DNA of 64,000 nucleotides from Microbacteriaceae bacterium (GTDB lineage: Bacteria > Actinomycetota > Actinomycetes > Actinomycetales > Microbacteriaceae): the NCBI GenBank assembly GCA_024639935.1, contig JAHEFZ010000002.1, forward strand, positions 76,145 to 140,144. The letters are read 5' to 3'. Position 1 is the stretch's first letter. Every line of letters begins with the position of its first letter. The notes beneath the pieces were generated by a model that had not been told where the DNA came from, searched no databases, and saw nothing but the letters and a program-made list of their open reading frames with translations. Below are positions 43,336 to 51,357 of the stretch, piece by piece. The position numbers were made by a program, and so were the translations under genes.

Positions 43336-44634
43336 TCAGCGAAAGACCGTTGGAATGGCCGGGTCTCCGGGAGACAAGCGACGACCCACGGCCGGCAGTT
43401 CTGCGAGCACTTCGCTGTGGTGGCGGCGAGCCCGCGTCACTCCCGCGACACCGCGGTACTCGTCTCGGACTTCGCCGCGCGTGATGACGTCGTGAATGAG
43501 GGGGCGACCCGAATCGACGGTTGACTCCCCCAGCCCTAGGTCGACCACCTCCTCGGTGGCAATCCCGTCGACACACCGTCGATAGGCCAGCTTTCGGCCA
43601 GCGGGATTCTGTTTTTCCGGTGATCGTTTCGAGACAGCAACCCAATTTCCCGCCGCATCCTGATGCTCCACCAGCTTGTACACCATCCCCGCAGCAGGCG
43701 CACCGGAGCCCGTGACGACCGCAGTTCCAACTCCGAACGCATCAACCGGCGCGCCTCGAAGCGACGCGATGGTGTTCTCGTTCAAATCATTGGTTACGAC
43801 GATTTTGGTCGCCGTAGCACCGAGTGCATCAAGTTGCGCGCGGACACTTCGGACCAGCGACGGCAGGTCACCCGAGTCGATTCGAACTGCACCAAGGGAC
43901 GGACCAGCGACTCGTATCGCAGTGTCCACGGCGCTCGGAATGTCGAACGTATCGATGAGCAGCGTGGTGTCGGTCCCAAATGCCTCGACTTGAGCGCGGA
44001 ACGCGTCCTCCTCTGAGTCGTGCAGCAGAGTGAAGGAGTGCGCCGATGTTCCCCGAGTGGGAATTCCCCAGGTTCGACCCGCTTCGAGATTAGACGTCGC
44101 GGCGAACCCGGCAATGAAGGCTGCCCTAGCGGCCGCGACGCCACTACCTTCTGACGTGCGGCGAGACCCCATTTCAATAAGCGGTTTGCCGTCCGCTGCC
44201 GTTGACATTCGCGACGCGGCCGTGGCAATGGCGCTGTCGTAGTTCAGGATGGACAAGACGATGGTCTCAAGAATCACCGCTTCGGCAAACGTGCCCTCAA
44301 CCTCGAGCACGGGTGAGCCGGGGAAAAAAAGTTCACCCTCACGATACCCGCGGATGTCTCCTGAAAATCGAAACGTCGACAGAAAATCGAGAGCTTCGGC
44401 AGACACCACCTTTTCGGACGACAGCCACGTCACGATCTCGTCGTCGAAACGGAACGACTCGATCGCATCAATAAGACGGCCCACTCCTGCAAACACGCCA
44501 TAGCGACGGCCCGCGTGAAGGCGACGGGAAAACACCTCAAACACGCACCGGCGTTCCGCCCGACCTTCGCGCATCGCCGCATCAATCATGGTCAGTTCGT
44601 ATCGGTCAGTAAACAGTGCGGTCGATTCCGCCAT
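43336..44634 (-). CDS. pncB: nicotinate phosphoribosyltransferase
   Basis: NAD-salvage enzyme (432 aa) that makes nicotinate mononucleotide. TDRYELTMIDAAMREG at the start, EMGSRRTSEGSGVAAARAAF, GTSAHSFTLLHDSEEDAF with the autophosphorylated His, and VRIDSGDLPSL are diagnostic. Upstream gene is the DUF3039 protein on the same strand. Confidence 0.95.
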   Translation of the reverse strand: MAESTALFTDRYELTMIDAAMREGRAERRCVFEVFSRRLHAGRRYGVFAGVGRLIDAIESFRFDDEIVTWLSSEKVVSAEALDFLSTFRFSGDIRGYREGELFFPGSPVLEVEGTFAEAVILETIVLSILNYDSAIATAASRMSTAADGKPLIEMGSRRTSEGSGVAAARAAFIAGFAATSNLEAGRTWGIPTRGTSAHSFTLLHDSEEDAFRAQVEAFGTDTTLLIDTFDIPSAVDTAIRVAGPSLGAVRIDSGDLPSLVRSVRAQLDALGATATKIVVTNDLNENTIASLRGAPVDAFGVGTAVVTGSGAPAAGMVYKLVEHQDAAGNWVAVSKRSPEKQNPAGRKLAYRRCVDGIATEEVVDLGLGESTVDSGRPLIHDVITRGEVRDEYRGVAGVTRARRHHSEVLAELPAVGRRLSPGDPAIPTVFR

Positions 44635-44639
44635 AACGC

Positions 44640-44903
44640 CTACTCGTCTCGCATTCGCTCGTAGATCTCTTTACAGGTCGGGCAAATTGGGAATCGATCA
44701 GGGTTGGAATTCGGCAACCATTTCTTGCCACACAGAGCGCGAACTGGCTTTCCGGTTACGGCTGATTCGACAATCTTGTCCTTTTGGACGTAATGCGAGA
44801 ACTTGTCGTGGTCACCGTCGTCCGTGCCCTTGTTCTCGAGGAGTTCCTCGAGTTCGCGGTCGAGCACGTCACTCGAGCCGCGGGAATCGCTCTCGGAGGT
44901 CAT
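44640..44903 (-). CDS. DUF3039 zinc-ribbon-like protein
   Basis: 87-residue protein conserved in actinobacteria. An acidic N-terminus precedes DKFSHYVQKDKI and an ALCGKKW...ICPTCKEIYE pattern whose three cysteines resemble a small metal site. Function unknown. Only 5 bases separate it from pncB, so the two are cotranscribed. Confidence 0.88.
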   Translation of the reverse strand: MTSESDSRGSSDVLDRELEELLENKGTDDGDHDKFSHYVQKDKIVESAVTGKPVRALCGKKWLPNSNPDRFPICPTCKEIYERMRDE

Positions 44904-44925
44904 GCGAACAGTTTACGCGCGACCG

Positions 44926-46158
44926 CTACTCGAGCGATCCCACGGTGACCGAGCCTTCGCGTGAATCACCGCCACGGACATAGGTGAATGTCGCGACATC
45001 CCCCGGGCGAAGCGAACGTACCTGTGCGGTGATGTCGATTTCGTCGCGAATCGGGACCCCGTTGAACATGACGACGACGTCTCCCTTGATCAAACCCGCC
45101 GCTTCGGCGGGAGAACCCGGATCGACGTCGCGAATGATCGCTCCGATAACGCCGTTGGTTGTGCCGACGGCACTCACCATCGCGCCGATTCGACCGTGTT
45201 CAGCCGAACCGTGGTTGATGAGATCCGTTGCGACGCGTTTGACGAGTGTCGCCGGTAGCGCGAACCCCACCCCGATTGAACCGGACGACGAACCGCTACT
45301 CGCGATTGCAACATTGATTCCGACAAGTTCTCCGAGGGTATTGAGTAGCGCCCCACCGGAGTTTCCTGGGTTTATCGACGCGTCCGTTTGGATGACGGGC
45401 AACGACAGGTCTTGCGCGAGCGCTGACTGATTGGTTCCCGGAAGATCAAAGTTGAAACCGTTGCCCTTATTTGAGATCGTGATGGACCGATTGAGCGCCG
45501 AAATGACGCCATCCGTGACGGTGTTTTGAAGCCCGAGCGGCGCACCGATTGCAATCACCTCGCTTCCGACGGTGATTGATCCCGCATCACCGAATGTGAC
45601 AGGAACAAGTCCGGTTGCGTCAATTTTGATGACAGCAATATCAAGAATTGGGTCCGTGCCGATGACCGTTGCCGGAAACAAGCGCCCATCGCTCAGCGTC
45701 ACCCGAATTGTCGCGTTCGTTACCGCTCCCCCGAGAGTGGCGACATGGCTGTTGGTAATGATGTAACCGTCGTCCGAATAGATGACACCGGATCCGGACC
45801 CTGCCGCAGAGGCACCAGACACTTCGATCGTCACGACAGACGGAAGAGCTTTCGCCGCCACCGCGGTTGCAACGCTTGCAGCGGACGACCCGTTGATCGT
45901 CACGACCTGCGGTTGGACAACTGTTCGGAAAGCCGAACCAGTCAACCCTGCAATTGCAACTCCCGCACCGCCACCAATCAGTCCAGCTATGACGGCAATT
46001 CCCGCGGCCGTTTTGACGGGAACGTTACCCGGAAGGAATGGACGGCGTTCAACGGGAGCCGGGTCACGCTCAATAATCGGGGGAGTTTCGGCCACGACAG
46101 GCGTTTTGCGAACTCGAGGGGCGCGGGGGGCGGGAGCGGGGTTCTGTTCGTTTTCCAT
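44926..46158 (-). CDS. membrane-anchored HtrA/DegP-type serine protease with PDZ domain
   Basis: 410 aa. A long proline-rich cytoplasmic segment (residues 1-48) precedes one membrane helix (AAGIAVIAGLIGGGAGVAIAG) and an extracellular trypsin-like domain. The triad is His in TNSHVA, Asp in ILDIAVIKI and Ser in INPGNSGGALLN. A PDZ domain follows (GAIIRDVDPGSPAEAAGLIKGD). Such proteases handle envelope stress and protein quality control. Upstream, four GGAAA repeats with helical spacing (46178-46214) suggest control by an OmpR-class response regulator, as known for some mycobacterial HtrA genes. Confidence 0.93.
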   Translation of the reverse strand: MENEQNPAPAPRAPRVRKTPVVAETPPIIERDPAPVERRPFLPGNVPVKTAAGIAVIAGLIGGGAGVAIAGLTGSAFRTVVQPQVVTINGSSAASVATAVAAKALPSVVTIEVSGASAAGSGSGVIYSDDGYIITNSHVATLGGAVTNATIRVTLSDGRLFPATVIGTDPILDIAVIKIDATGLVPVTFGDAGSITVGSEVIAIGAPLGLQNTVTDGVISALNRSITISNKGNGFNFDLPGTNQSALAQDLSLPVIQTDASINPGNSGGALLNTLGELVGINVAIASSGSSSGSIGVGFALPATLVKRVATDLINHGSAEHGRIGAMVSAVGTTNGVIGAIIRDVDPGSPAEAAGLIKGDVVVMFNGVPIRDEIDITAQVRSLRPGDVATFTYVRGGDSREGSVTVGSLE

Positions 46159-46177
46159 ACCCTCAAGAATGGACGCT

Positions 46178-46214
46178 TTTCCTAAGAATTTCCCTACGTT
46201 TCCAAAGTGTTTCC
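46178..46214 (-). promoter_or_regulatory. Helically phased GGAAA repeats upstream of htrA-like gene
   Basis: GGAAA occurs on the minus strand at 46178-46182, 46189-46193, 46199-46203 and 46210-46214, i.e. with steps of 11, 10 and 11 bases. Two copies are extended to TAGGGAAA. Direct repeats on one DNA face are typical for OmpR/PhoB-family regulators. Confidence 0.5.
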
Positions 46215-46219
46215 CTAAT

Positions 46220-46975
46220 TCACTCGACGGGACACGCGAACGCCCCGTGCGAACAGGGTCGATCGACGAGCACGGTGTCGGCCGAGAGAATGCTCACGGT
46301 GAGGTCGTTTGCCCTGGCCTTGACGAACCCGGAAAGTTGCCGCCAGCCTTGAGAACCAAACCGAAAAGCGGCCGAGTACCACACGACGAGTCGAACTCGA
46401 ACGTCGCCCACCCCGTCGTACGAGTGGCTCGTCGATGTTCGCGTCCACGGTGATTGACCGAGTTCTCGCCAGGTTTGGCCAGGAGTCTCGATCGTTTGCC
46501 GAGAACCGTCCCCGAACGAGCGCCGAAACATCACCGGCGAGAACCGTACGTCGGCGGGGTTGTCCAGCAGTTGACCCGACACGACCTGGCCCCGTGCGGT
46601 CGACCAAAAGTTCGCGGGAATCCGTTGGATTGCCCACCCCGCCGGTTCGGCAAATTGCAGAGGTGAGCGCGGCCTAAACGATTCGAGATCGCTGACGGTG
46701 GTCGGGCCGCTCCCACCCTTGGGTGGTGACGAGCCCACACACTGTCCGTTGACGACGACGGGACATTCATCCGGCCCATCGGAATTGTCGTCTCCAGCAG
46801 AGCCGCCCAACGTTGCGTCACCCCAGAGATCGACGCCGGTTCCGGTCGTCCCCCCGCCAACGGAACACGTTCCCGCGGCAATCTGTGCGCCGTTGCACGA
46901 GACGGCCGCTGCGGTGGTCGGTAGCGCGATCGTCGCCAGCACAGCCATCACGGCGAGGAAGAAACGGAACACCAC
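46220..46975 (-). CDS. secreted protein of unknown function, PKD-like C-terminus
   Basis: 251 aa with a signal peptide (FFLAVMAVLATIALPTTAAA). The mature part has a Cys-containing, Gly/Thr-rich N-terminal region (SCNGAQIAAGTCSVGGG and ECPVVVNGQC). A beta-rich region follows with SHSYDGVGDVRVRLVVWYS, the layout of PKD-like immunoglobulin domains, ending in two further Cys residues. It overlaps the lipoprotein gene by 28 bases, so the two are cotranscribed. The shared Tad element upstream of the lipoprotein suggests a link to pili. Confidence 0.72.
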   Translation of the reverse strand: MVFRFFLAVMAVLATIALPTTAAAVSCNGAQIAAGTCSVGGGTTGTGVDLWGDATLGGSAGDDNSDGPDECPVVVNGQCVGSSPPKGGSGPTTVSDLESFRPRSPLQFAEPAGWAIQRIPANFWSTARGQVVSGQLLDNPADVRFSPVMFRRSFGDGSRQTIETPGQTWRELGQSPWTRTSTSHSYDGVGDVRVRLVVWYSAAFRFGSQGWRQLSGFVKARANDLTVSILSADTVLVDRPCSHGAFACPVE

Positions 46976-47442
46976 GTTGAGTCCTCCCTCGGTGAAATCT
47001 CGTCAATAACGACCGCACCGTCGAACGGAACAAGCCGAATGGACACGTGCATCTGCGTTGTGGCGCTGCCCAAACAAGCCGACACGAGAGCATCGACTAA
47101 TGAGTGTCGTCCGCGCATCGCGGTGAGTTGCCAGCGCGACAGTGAAACGATCGGCGGATTGTCGTCCAGCACGTCGAGCGCGGCAAATCCGTTGATTTCT
47201 TCGATTGCCCAATTCGGAGTAGTCAATTCCGCTATCGCCGCACCCGGCAATTTGCCCGACACGATTTGATTCGTCATGTCGACATATTCATTCAGCGTTT
47301 CCGCAATGAGCGTCTCGGCGTCCTCCACAATTACACTCGCGTCTGCGATCGCCGGCCGTGCGGGCGTCACAACATTGGGAGGAACGGGTGCGGAGCAACC
47401 CGAGACGAATAGCCCGAGTAAAAGGAGGAACACTATGCGCAT
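46948..47442 (-). CDS. lipoprotein of unknown function
   Basis: 164 aa. Signal sequence with lipobox LFVSGC (Cys near residue 16), then a soluble domain containing EDAETLIAETLNEYVDMTN and a C-terminal region with single cysteines. No family recognised; it has the size of small envelope lipoproteins. It is the first gene of a two-gene unit with the secreted PKD-like protein. A CTGGGGATAA element lies 39 bases upstream of the ATG, identical to that before the Flp-like pilin gene. Confidence 0.72.
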   Translation of the reverse strand: MRIVFLLLLGLFVSGCSAPVPPNVVTPARPAIADASVIVEDAETLIAETLNEYVDMTNQIVSGKLPGAAIAELTTPNWAIEEINGFAALDVLDDNPPIVSLSRWQLTAMRGRHSLVDALVSACLGSATTQMHVSIRLVPFDGAVVIDEISPREDSTWCSVSSSP

Positions 47443-47481
47443 TCAGCGAGAGTGCCACAACCGAGGAAATGCACGAGCAAT

Positions 47482-47491
47482 TTATCCCCAG
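47482..47491 (-). promoter_or_regulatory. Shared Tad upstream element, copy 4
   Basis: CTGGGGATAA on the minus strand, 39 bases before the lipoprotein ATG at 47442. It touches the stop codon of the upstream nitrilase gene (ends 47492). Confidence 0.6.
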
Positions 47492-48280
47492 CTAAAGCGG
47501 CGAGACGCCGTAGCGACGATTTCGCAGAGCGGGGTTCGTGCGGCGTGCCGCCGGAACCGCGTCGGGGTCAAGGACAACCTCCATGACGATTTCATCCCCA
47601 GCGGCCTCGATCACGACATCGCCCGATGGGTCGACAATCATCGATTCGCCGATTCCCGATGGCCCTGCGTGATTTGCCGCGACAACCCACGCGACATTCT
47701 CTATGGCACGAGCGCGCACGAGCGTCCGCCAATGCTCCGACTTTCGCGGCCCAGGAACCCAATCCGCGGGAACGGCAATTAACGTTGCCCCGGCATCCAC
47801 TAAGCGTCGCGACACCTCGGGAAAGCGAAGGTCGTAACACGTTTGAACACCGACCGACCATCCGTTGGTCTCAACAATTAGCGGCGATTCGGCGGGGTCT
47901 CCCGCGGTGACAACCGCCGATTCGAGCACCCCGAACGCGTCATACAGGTGGACCTTGTCATAGCGTCCGATTACACCGTCGGCAGCCACCGCGACAACGG
48001 TATTGGTGATGTTGTCGCCGTTCGACACCAGCAGACCGGCGAGAATCGTCGCCGAACGCGCCCGCGCTTGTTCGGCTAAAAAGGTGACGAAGGGTCCGTC
48101 GATCGTTTCGGCCCCGTCGCGCCAAAAAGCGGTGTCGGCGTGAAACCACGCCGAGTATTCGGGAAGAACCACAAGGTCGACGTCGTCGAATTGGAGGAAC
48201 GCGTCACGCAACAGGTCACGATTCTCGGCGGCGTCGTGGGACGGCGAAAATTGCACCAACCCGACGTTGAGGTTCTCCAC
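47492..48280 (-). CDS. carbon-nitrogen hydrolase (nitrilase superfamily)
   Basis: 262-residue amidohydrolase. Catalytic Glu in VVLPEYSAWF near residue 41, Lys in YDKVHLYDAFG, and Cys in VGVQTCYDLRFPEVSR make the Glu-Lys-Cys triad. Pattern and length fit the omega-amidase/Nit2-like branch, which hydrolyses amides such as omega-amidodicarboxylates or deaminated glutathione. Substrate is not certain. It lies upstream of the lipoprotein gene on the same strand. Confidence 0.9.
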   Translation of the reverse strand: MENLNVGLVQFSPSHDAAENRDLLRDAFLQFDDVDLVVLPEYSAWFHADTAFWRDGAETIDGPFVTFLAEQARARSATILAGLLVSNGDNITNTVVAVAADGVIGRYDKVHLYDAFGVLESAVVTAGDPAESPLIVETNGWSVGVQTCYDLRFPEVSRRLVDAGATLIAVPADWVPGPRKSEHWRTLVRARAIENVAWVVAANHAGPSGIGESMIVDPSGDVVIEAAGDEIVMEVVLDPDAVPAARRTNPALRNRRYGVSPL

Positions 48281-48316
48281 CTTACGAGCCTATCGCCACG
48301 GAATTTGCGGAAACGA

Positions 48317-48346
48317 AAACGGCCCCGAACGAATTCGGGACCGTTT
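48317..48346 (-). terminator. Rho-independent terminator after initiator tRNA
   Basis: AAACGGTCCCGAA-type stem: TTCGGG (48334-48339) and CCGTTT (48341-48346) pair with CCCGAA (48324-48329) and AAACGG (48317-48322), with one A-C mismatch. On the minus strand it begins 4 bases after the tRNA CCA and is followed by TTTTCGTTT. Confidence 0.75.
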
Positions 48347-48350
48347 CACT

Positions 48351-48427
48351 TGGTTGCGGGGGCAGGATTTGAACCTACGACCTCCGGGTTATGAGCCCGG
48401 CGAGCTACCGAACTGCTCCACCCCGCG
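48351..48427 (-). tRNA. initiator tRNA-fMet, anticodon CAU
   Basis: 77 bases with encoded CCA. Initiator marks are clear: unpaired C1-A72 at the acceptor end (CGCGGGG against CCCCGCA) and three G-C pairs in the anticodon stem (GGGCTCATAACCC). Confidence 0.96.
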
Positions 48428-48474
48428 TCACAAGGGTCGAGTCTATCACGGGGCAATTGCCCAGCGAAATCGGG

Positions 48475-51309
48475 TTAGCGCGAGAGCTCGTAAGCCTTTT
48501 GCAAAGCTGCTTGAAGTTTCTTGTCCGCTTCAGCGGCGGCGACCAGGTCGTTCGCCTTGTACGCCGCTGCTCGGTCGAACAGTGCTTGCCGCGCATCCTC
48601 TAGCGCGGCTTGGAGTTCCGGTGAAACATTCTCGTTCGGGGTTACGGGATCGGTTGGCGTCTCCGGCGTCCCCGGATCGACCCCAGCGTTTCCACCGAAG
48701 AGGGTGTCAAGCGCTTCGGGAAGCGTGTCTTCAAACGCGATGGAGTCACCAAATGAGACCAGGATCTTTCGAAGCAACGGATACGAAGTCTCACCCGTCG
48801 ACCGGACATAGACGGGCTGAACATAAAGGAGTCCGCCGCCAACCGGGAGCGTCAACAGGTTTCCGGGTATGACCTCGGTTTGACCTTGACGCAGCAGGTT
48901 GAGCTGCTGGCTCACCGTGGCATCCGAGTCGAACTGTGCCTGGACTTGCCCTGGACCGGGGATTGTGGTCTGTTTGGGAAGTGTCAACAGGGTGAGCTTG
49001 CCGTAGTCAGGACCGGGGTCGGAATTGGCGGACAGGTACCCGTAGAGAACGTTGCGCGAATTCTCGCCCGTCGCTTGCGGAATGAATGTCGAGTACAACG
49101 AGAATGCGGGTTTTTCGGCACCCGGCATCTGCATCGTCAGGTAATAGGGCGGTTGAAGCGTGGGGTTTTCGGGTGTCGACACTGGATCGTTCGGAGTGAC
49201 CCACGTGTCCTCCGACGAGTAGAACGTGCCGGGATCCGTCACGTGATATGAGCCCAACACCTCGCGCTGGACCTTGAAGAGGTCCGAAGGGTAACGGATG
49301 TGCGCGAGCAGGTCGGCACTCATTTCGCTCGCCGGCTGGAGTGTGTCGGGGAAAACCTTCGCCCAGGTCGACAACACCGGGTCCGTCTCGTCCCACGCAT
49401 AAATCGTGACCGTCCCGTCGTAGGCATCGACGGTGGCCTTGACCGAGTTTCGCATGTAGTTTGCCGGACCACTAGGAACGGTCGATCCCGCGGTGTATGT
49501 GTCGAGAATTGCCGTCGAGATGTCAACCGACGTCGAGTAGGGGTAGTTGTTGCTCGTCGTGTAGCCATCGACGATCCACACAATGCGTCCGTCCACCACC
49601 GCAGGATAGGGATCATTGTCGAGCGTCAAATACGGCGCGACCTTGTTTACACGAACCAGCGGGTGACGGTCGTACAAAATCTGCGAGTCATCGGTAATCG
49701 CGTCGGACAGCAGAAGTTGTTCGGATTGAAAATTCATCGCGTAAATCAACCGAGTAAAGATGTTGTCCAACTTGGGCCCGCCGTCACCTTCGAAGGTGTA
49801 CTTCGCGTTTCCCGCCTCGGATTCCGACGACGCTGATGGGTAGTCGAGTTCGAGTGACCCGTCCGCGCCCTGCGCACCGACAATCGAATAGGGCGGCGAG
49901 GACTCACCGAAATAGATTCGGGGTTCGTACGTGCCGAGTGCACCAGACACGGGAATTCCCGATTCGAGGAATGTCGGTTGCCCGTCGGTGTTGCGTTCGT
50001 TACCGAACGCCGCGACGATTCCGTATCCGTGTGTGTAAACGACGTGATCGTTGTACCACGAAGTCGAGGACTGTCCGCTGAGGTCTAGTTCACGGAGGGC
50101 AAGAACCGTGTCCTGCATGGTGCCGTCAATGAGATATCGGTCAACGTCGAGGTGCGCGGGGAACCGGTAATACTGGCGGAATTGTTCGAGCTGCGCAAAC
50201 GCGTCCGACACAAGGCCCGGATCAATGATTCGGATGTGTGCGGTGGTTTCGGCATCGGCGCGAAGCGCCCCCGGCTCTGCAGTCGTGGTCGCGTCATAGA
50301 CAACTTCGTTGACCTTGTCCAAGCCGAAACCCGCGCGCGTTCCATCGATGTTGCGCTGGATGTATTGGGCCTCGAGGGTTCGAGCGCTGGGGTCAACCTG
50401 GAACCGCTGAACGATCCACGGGTAGACGCCGCCGATGACGATCGAGGCAACGATCAGCATCGAACCACCGAGGATGGGAAGACGCCACCGTCCGATGAAT
50501 GCGGTCACGACGAAGAAGAGAGCAACGAGGACAGCGATACCCGCGAGGATTTGGTGACCGGGGATTGTTGCCGTGGCTTCGGTGAATCCGGCGCCCGAGG
50601 CGAGGAAACCCTCGGACGGTGTCACCAAAGTGTTGTACTGGAAAATCCACAGGTTTGCGGCCTGAACCAGGACGTACAGCGAACCAAGAATTGCGATCTG
50701 GGCGCGGAACGGTTTCGAGATGATGACCTCTCGAGTTGCCGAGATGCGGACCCCTCCATAGATGAATCCCGCTGCGGCGCCTGCAAGAAGAGAAACCAGA
50801 AGGGCGCCCTCTACCTGCCCGAGGGCGAACTGGTACATCGGGAGGTCATAAACATAAAACGACACGTCGAGCCCGAACTGCGGGTCGGTCTGGCCGAACG
50901 GGGTCTTGTTGAGCCACTGGACAACTATCGGCCAGTTACTGGACGCCGCAATGCCGGCGAATGCACCAACTACCAACGGCCCCACGTGCATGATGAGTTT
51001 CCGAATCGGTTCAACCGCTAGACGATAACGTTCCGCGCCTTCCGAAAGCCGGACGGTGAGCGGACGCGTGCGGTACGCGATGTTCAAACTCAACCACAGC
51101 GGGACAGCCATGAGGAAAAAGGCGGAAACGCCGATGATTCCCAATGCTATCCACTGAGTGAACAGCACTGACGTGAATCCAGCCTGGTCGTACCAGAGCA
51201 CATCGACCCACACACTGGCGAAAGACACAAAACCGGCAATTAGCGCGACGACAACGCCAACCGCAACAATGAGAGGGGAACGCTGACGAAGCGAAGAGGG
51301 AACTGTCAC
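48475..51309 (-). CDS. UPF0182 family large membrane protein
   Basis: 944 aa. About seven N-terminal membrane helices (first: LIVAVGVVVALIAGFVSFA), including VDVLWYDQAGFTSVL and PFGQTDPQFGLDVSFYVYDLP, are followed by a long extracytoplasmic domain and an acidic, proline-rich C-terminus ending in a helix. The family is conserved in actinobacteria and cyanobacteria, and its function is unknown. The GTG at 51309 is chosen because the AAAGGAG site lies 8 bases upstream; the GTG at 51318 overlaps that site. Confidence 0.92.
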   Translation of the reverse strand: MTVPSSLRQRSPLIVAVGVVVALIAGFVSFASVWVDVLWYDQAGFTSVLFTQWIALGIIGVSAFFLMAVPLWLSLNIAYRTRPLTVRLSEGAERYRLAVEPIRKLIMHVGPLVVGAFAGIAASSNWPIVVQWLNKTPFGQTDPQFGLDVSFYVYDLPMYQFALGQVEGALLVSLLAGAAAGFIYGGVRISATREVIISKPFRAQIAILGSLYVLVQAANLWIFQYNTLVTPSEGFLASGAGFTEATATIPGHQILAGIAVLVALFFVVTAFIGRWRLPILGGSMLIVASIVIGGVYPWIVQRFQVDPSARTLEAQYIQRNIDGTRAGFGLDKVNEVVYDATTTAEPGALRADAETTAHIRIIDPGLVSDAFAQLEQFRQYYRFPAHLDVDRYLIDGTMQDTVLALRELDLSGQSSTSWYNDHVVYTHGYGIVAAFGNERNTDGQPTFLESGIPVSGALGTYEPRIYFGESSPPYSIVGAQGADGSLELDYPSASSESEAGNAKYTFEGDGGPKLDNIFTRLIYAMNFQSEQLLLSDAITDDSQILYDRHPLVRVNKVAPYLTLDNDPYPAVVDGRIVWIVDGYTTSNNYPYSTSVDISTAILDTYTAGSTVPSGPANYMRNSVKATVDAYDGTVTIYAWDETDPVLSTWAKVFPDTLQPASEMSADLLAHIRYPSDLFKVQREVLGSYHVTDPGTFYSSEDTWVTPNDPVSTPENPTLQPPYYLTMQMPGAEKPAFSLYSTFIPQATGENSRNVLYGYLSANSDPGPDYGKLTLLTLPKQTTIPGPGQVQAQFDSDATVSQQLNLLRQGQTEVIPGNLLTLPVGGGLLYVQPVYVRSTGETSYPLLRKILVSFGDSIAFEDTLPEALDTLFGGNAGVDPGTPETPTDPVTPNENVSPELQAALEDARQALFDRAAAYKANDLVAAAEADKKLQAALQKAYELSR

Positions 51310-51357
51310 GGGATGCACTCCTTTGTTATAAAAAGTCTACCTGTCACTCAGAACCGG

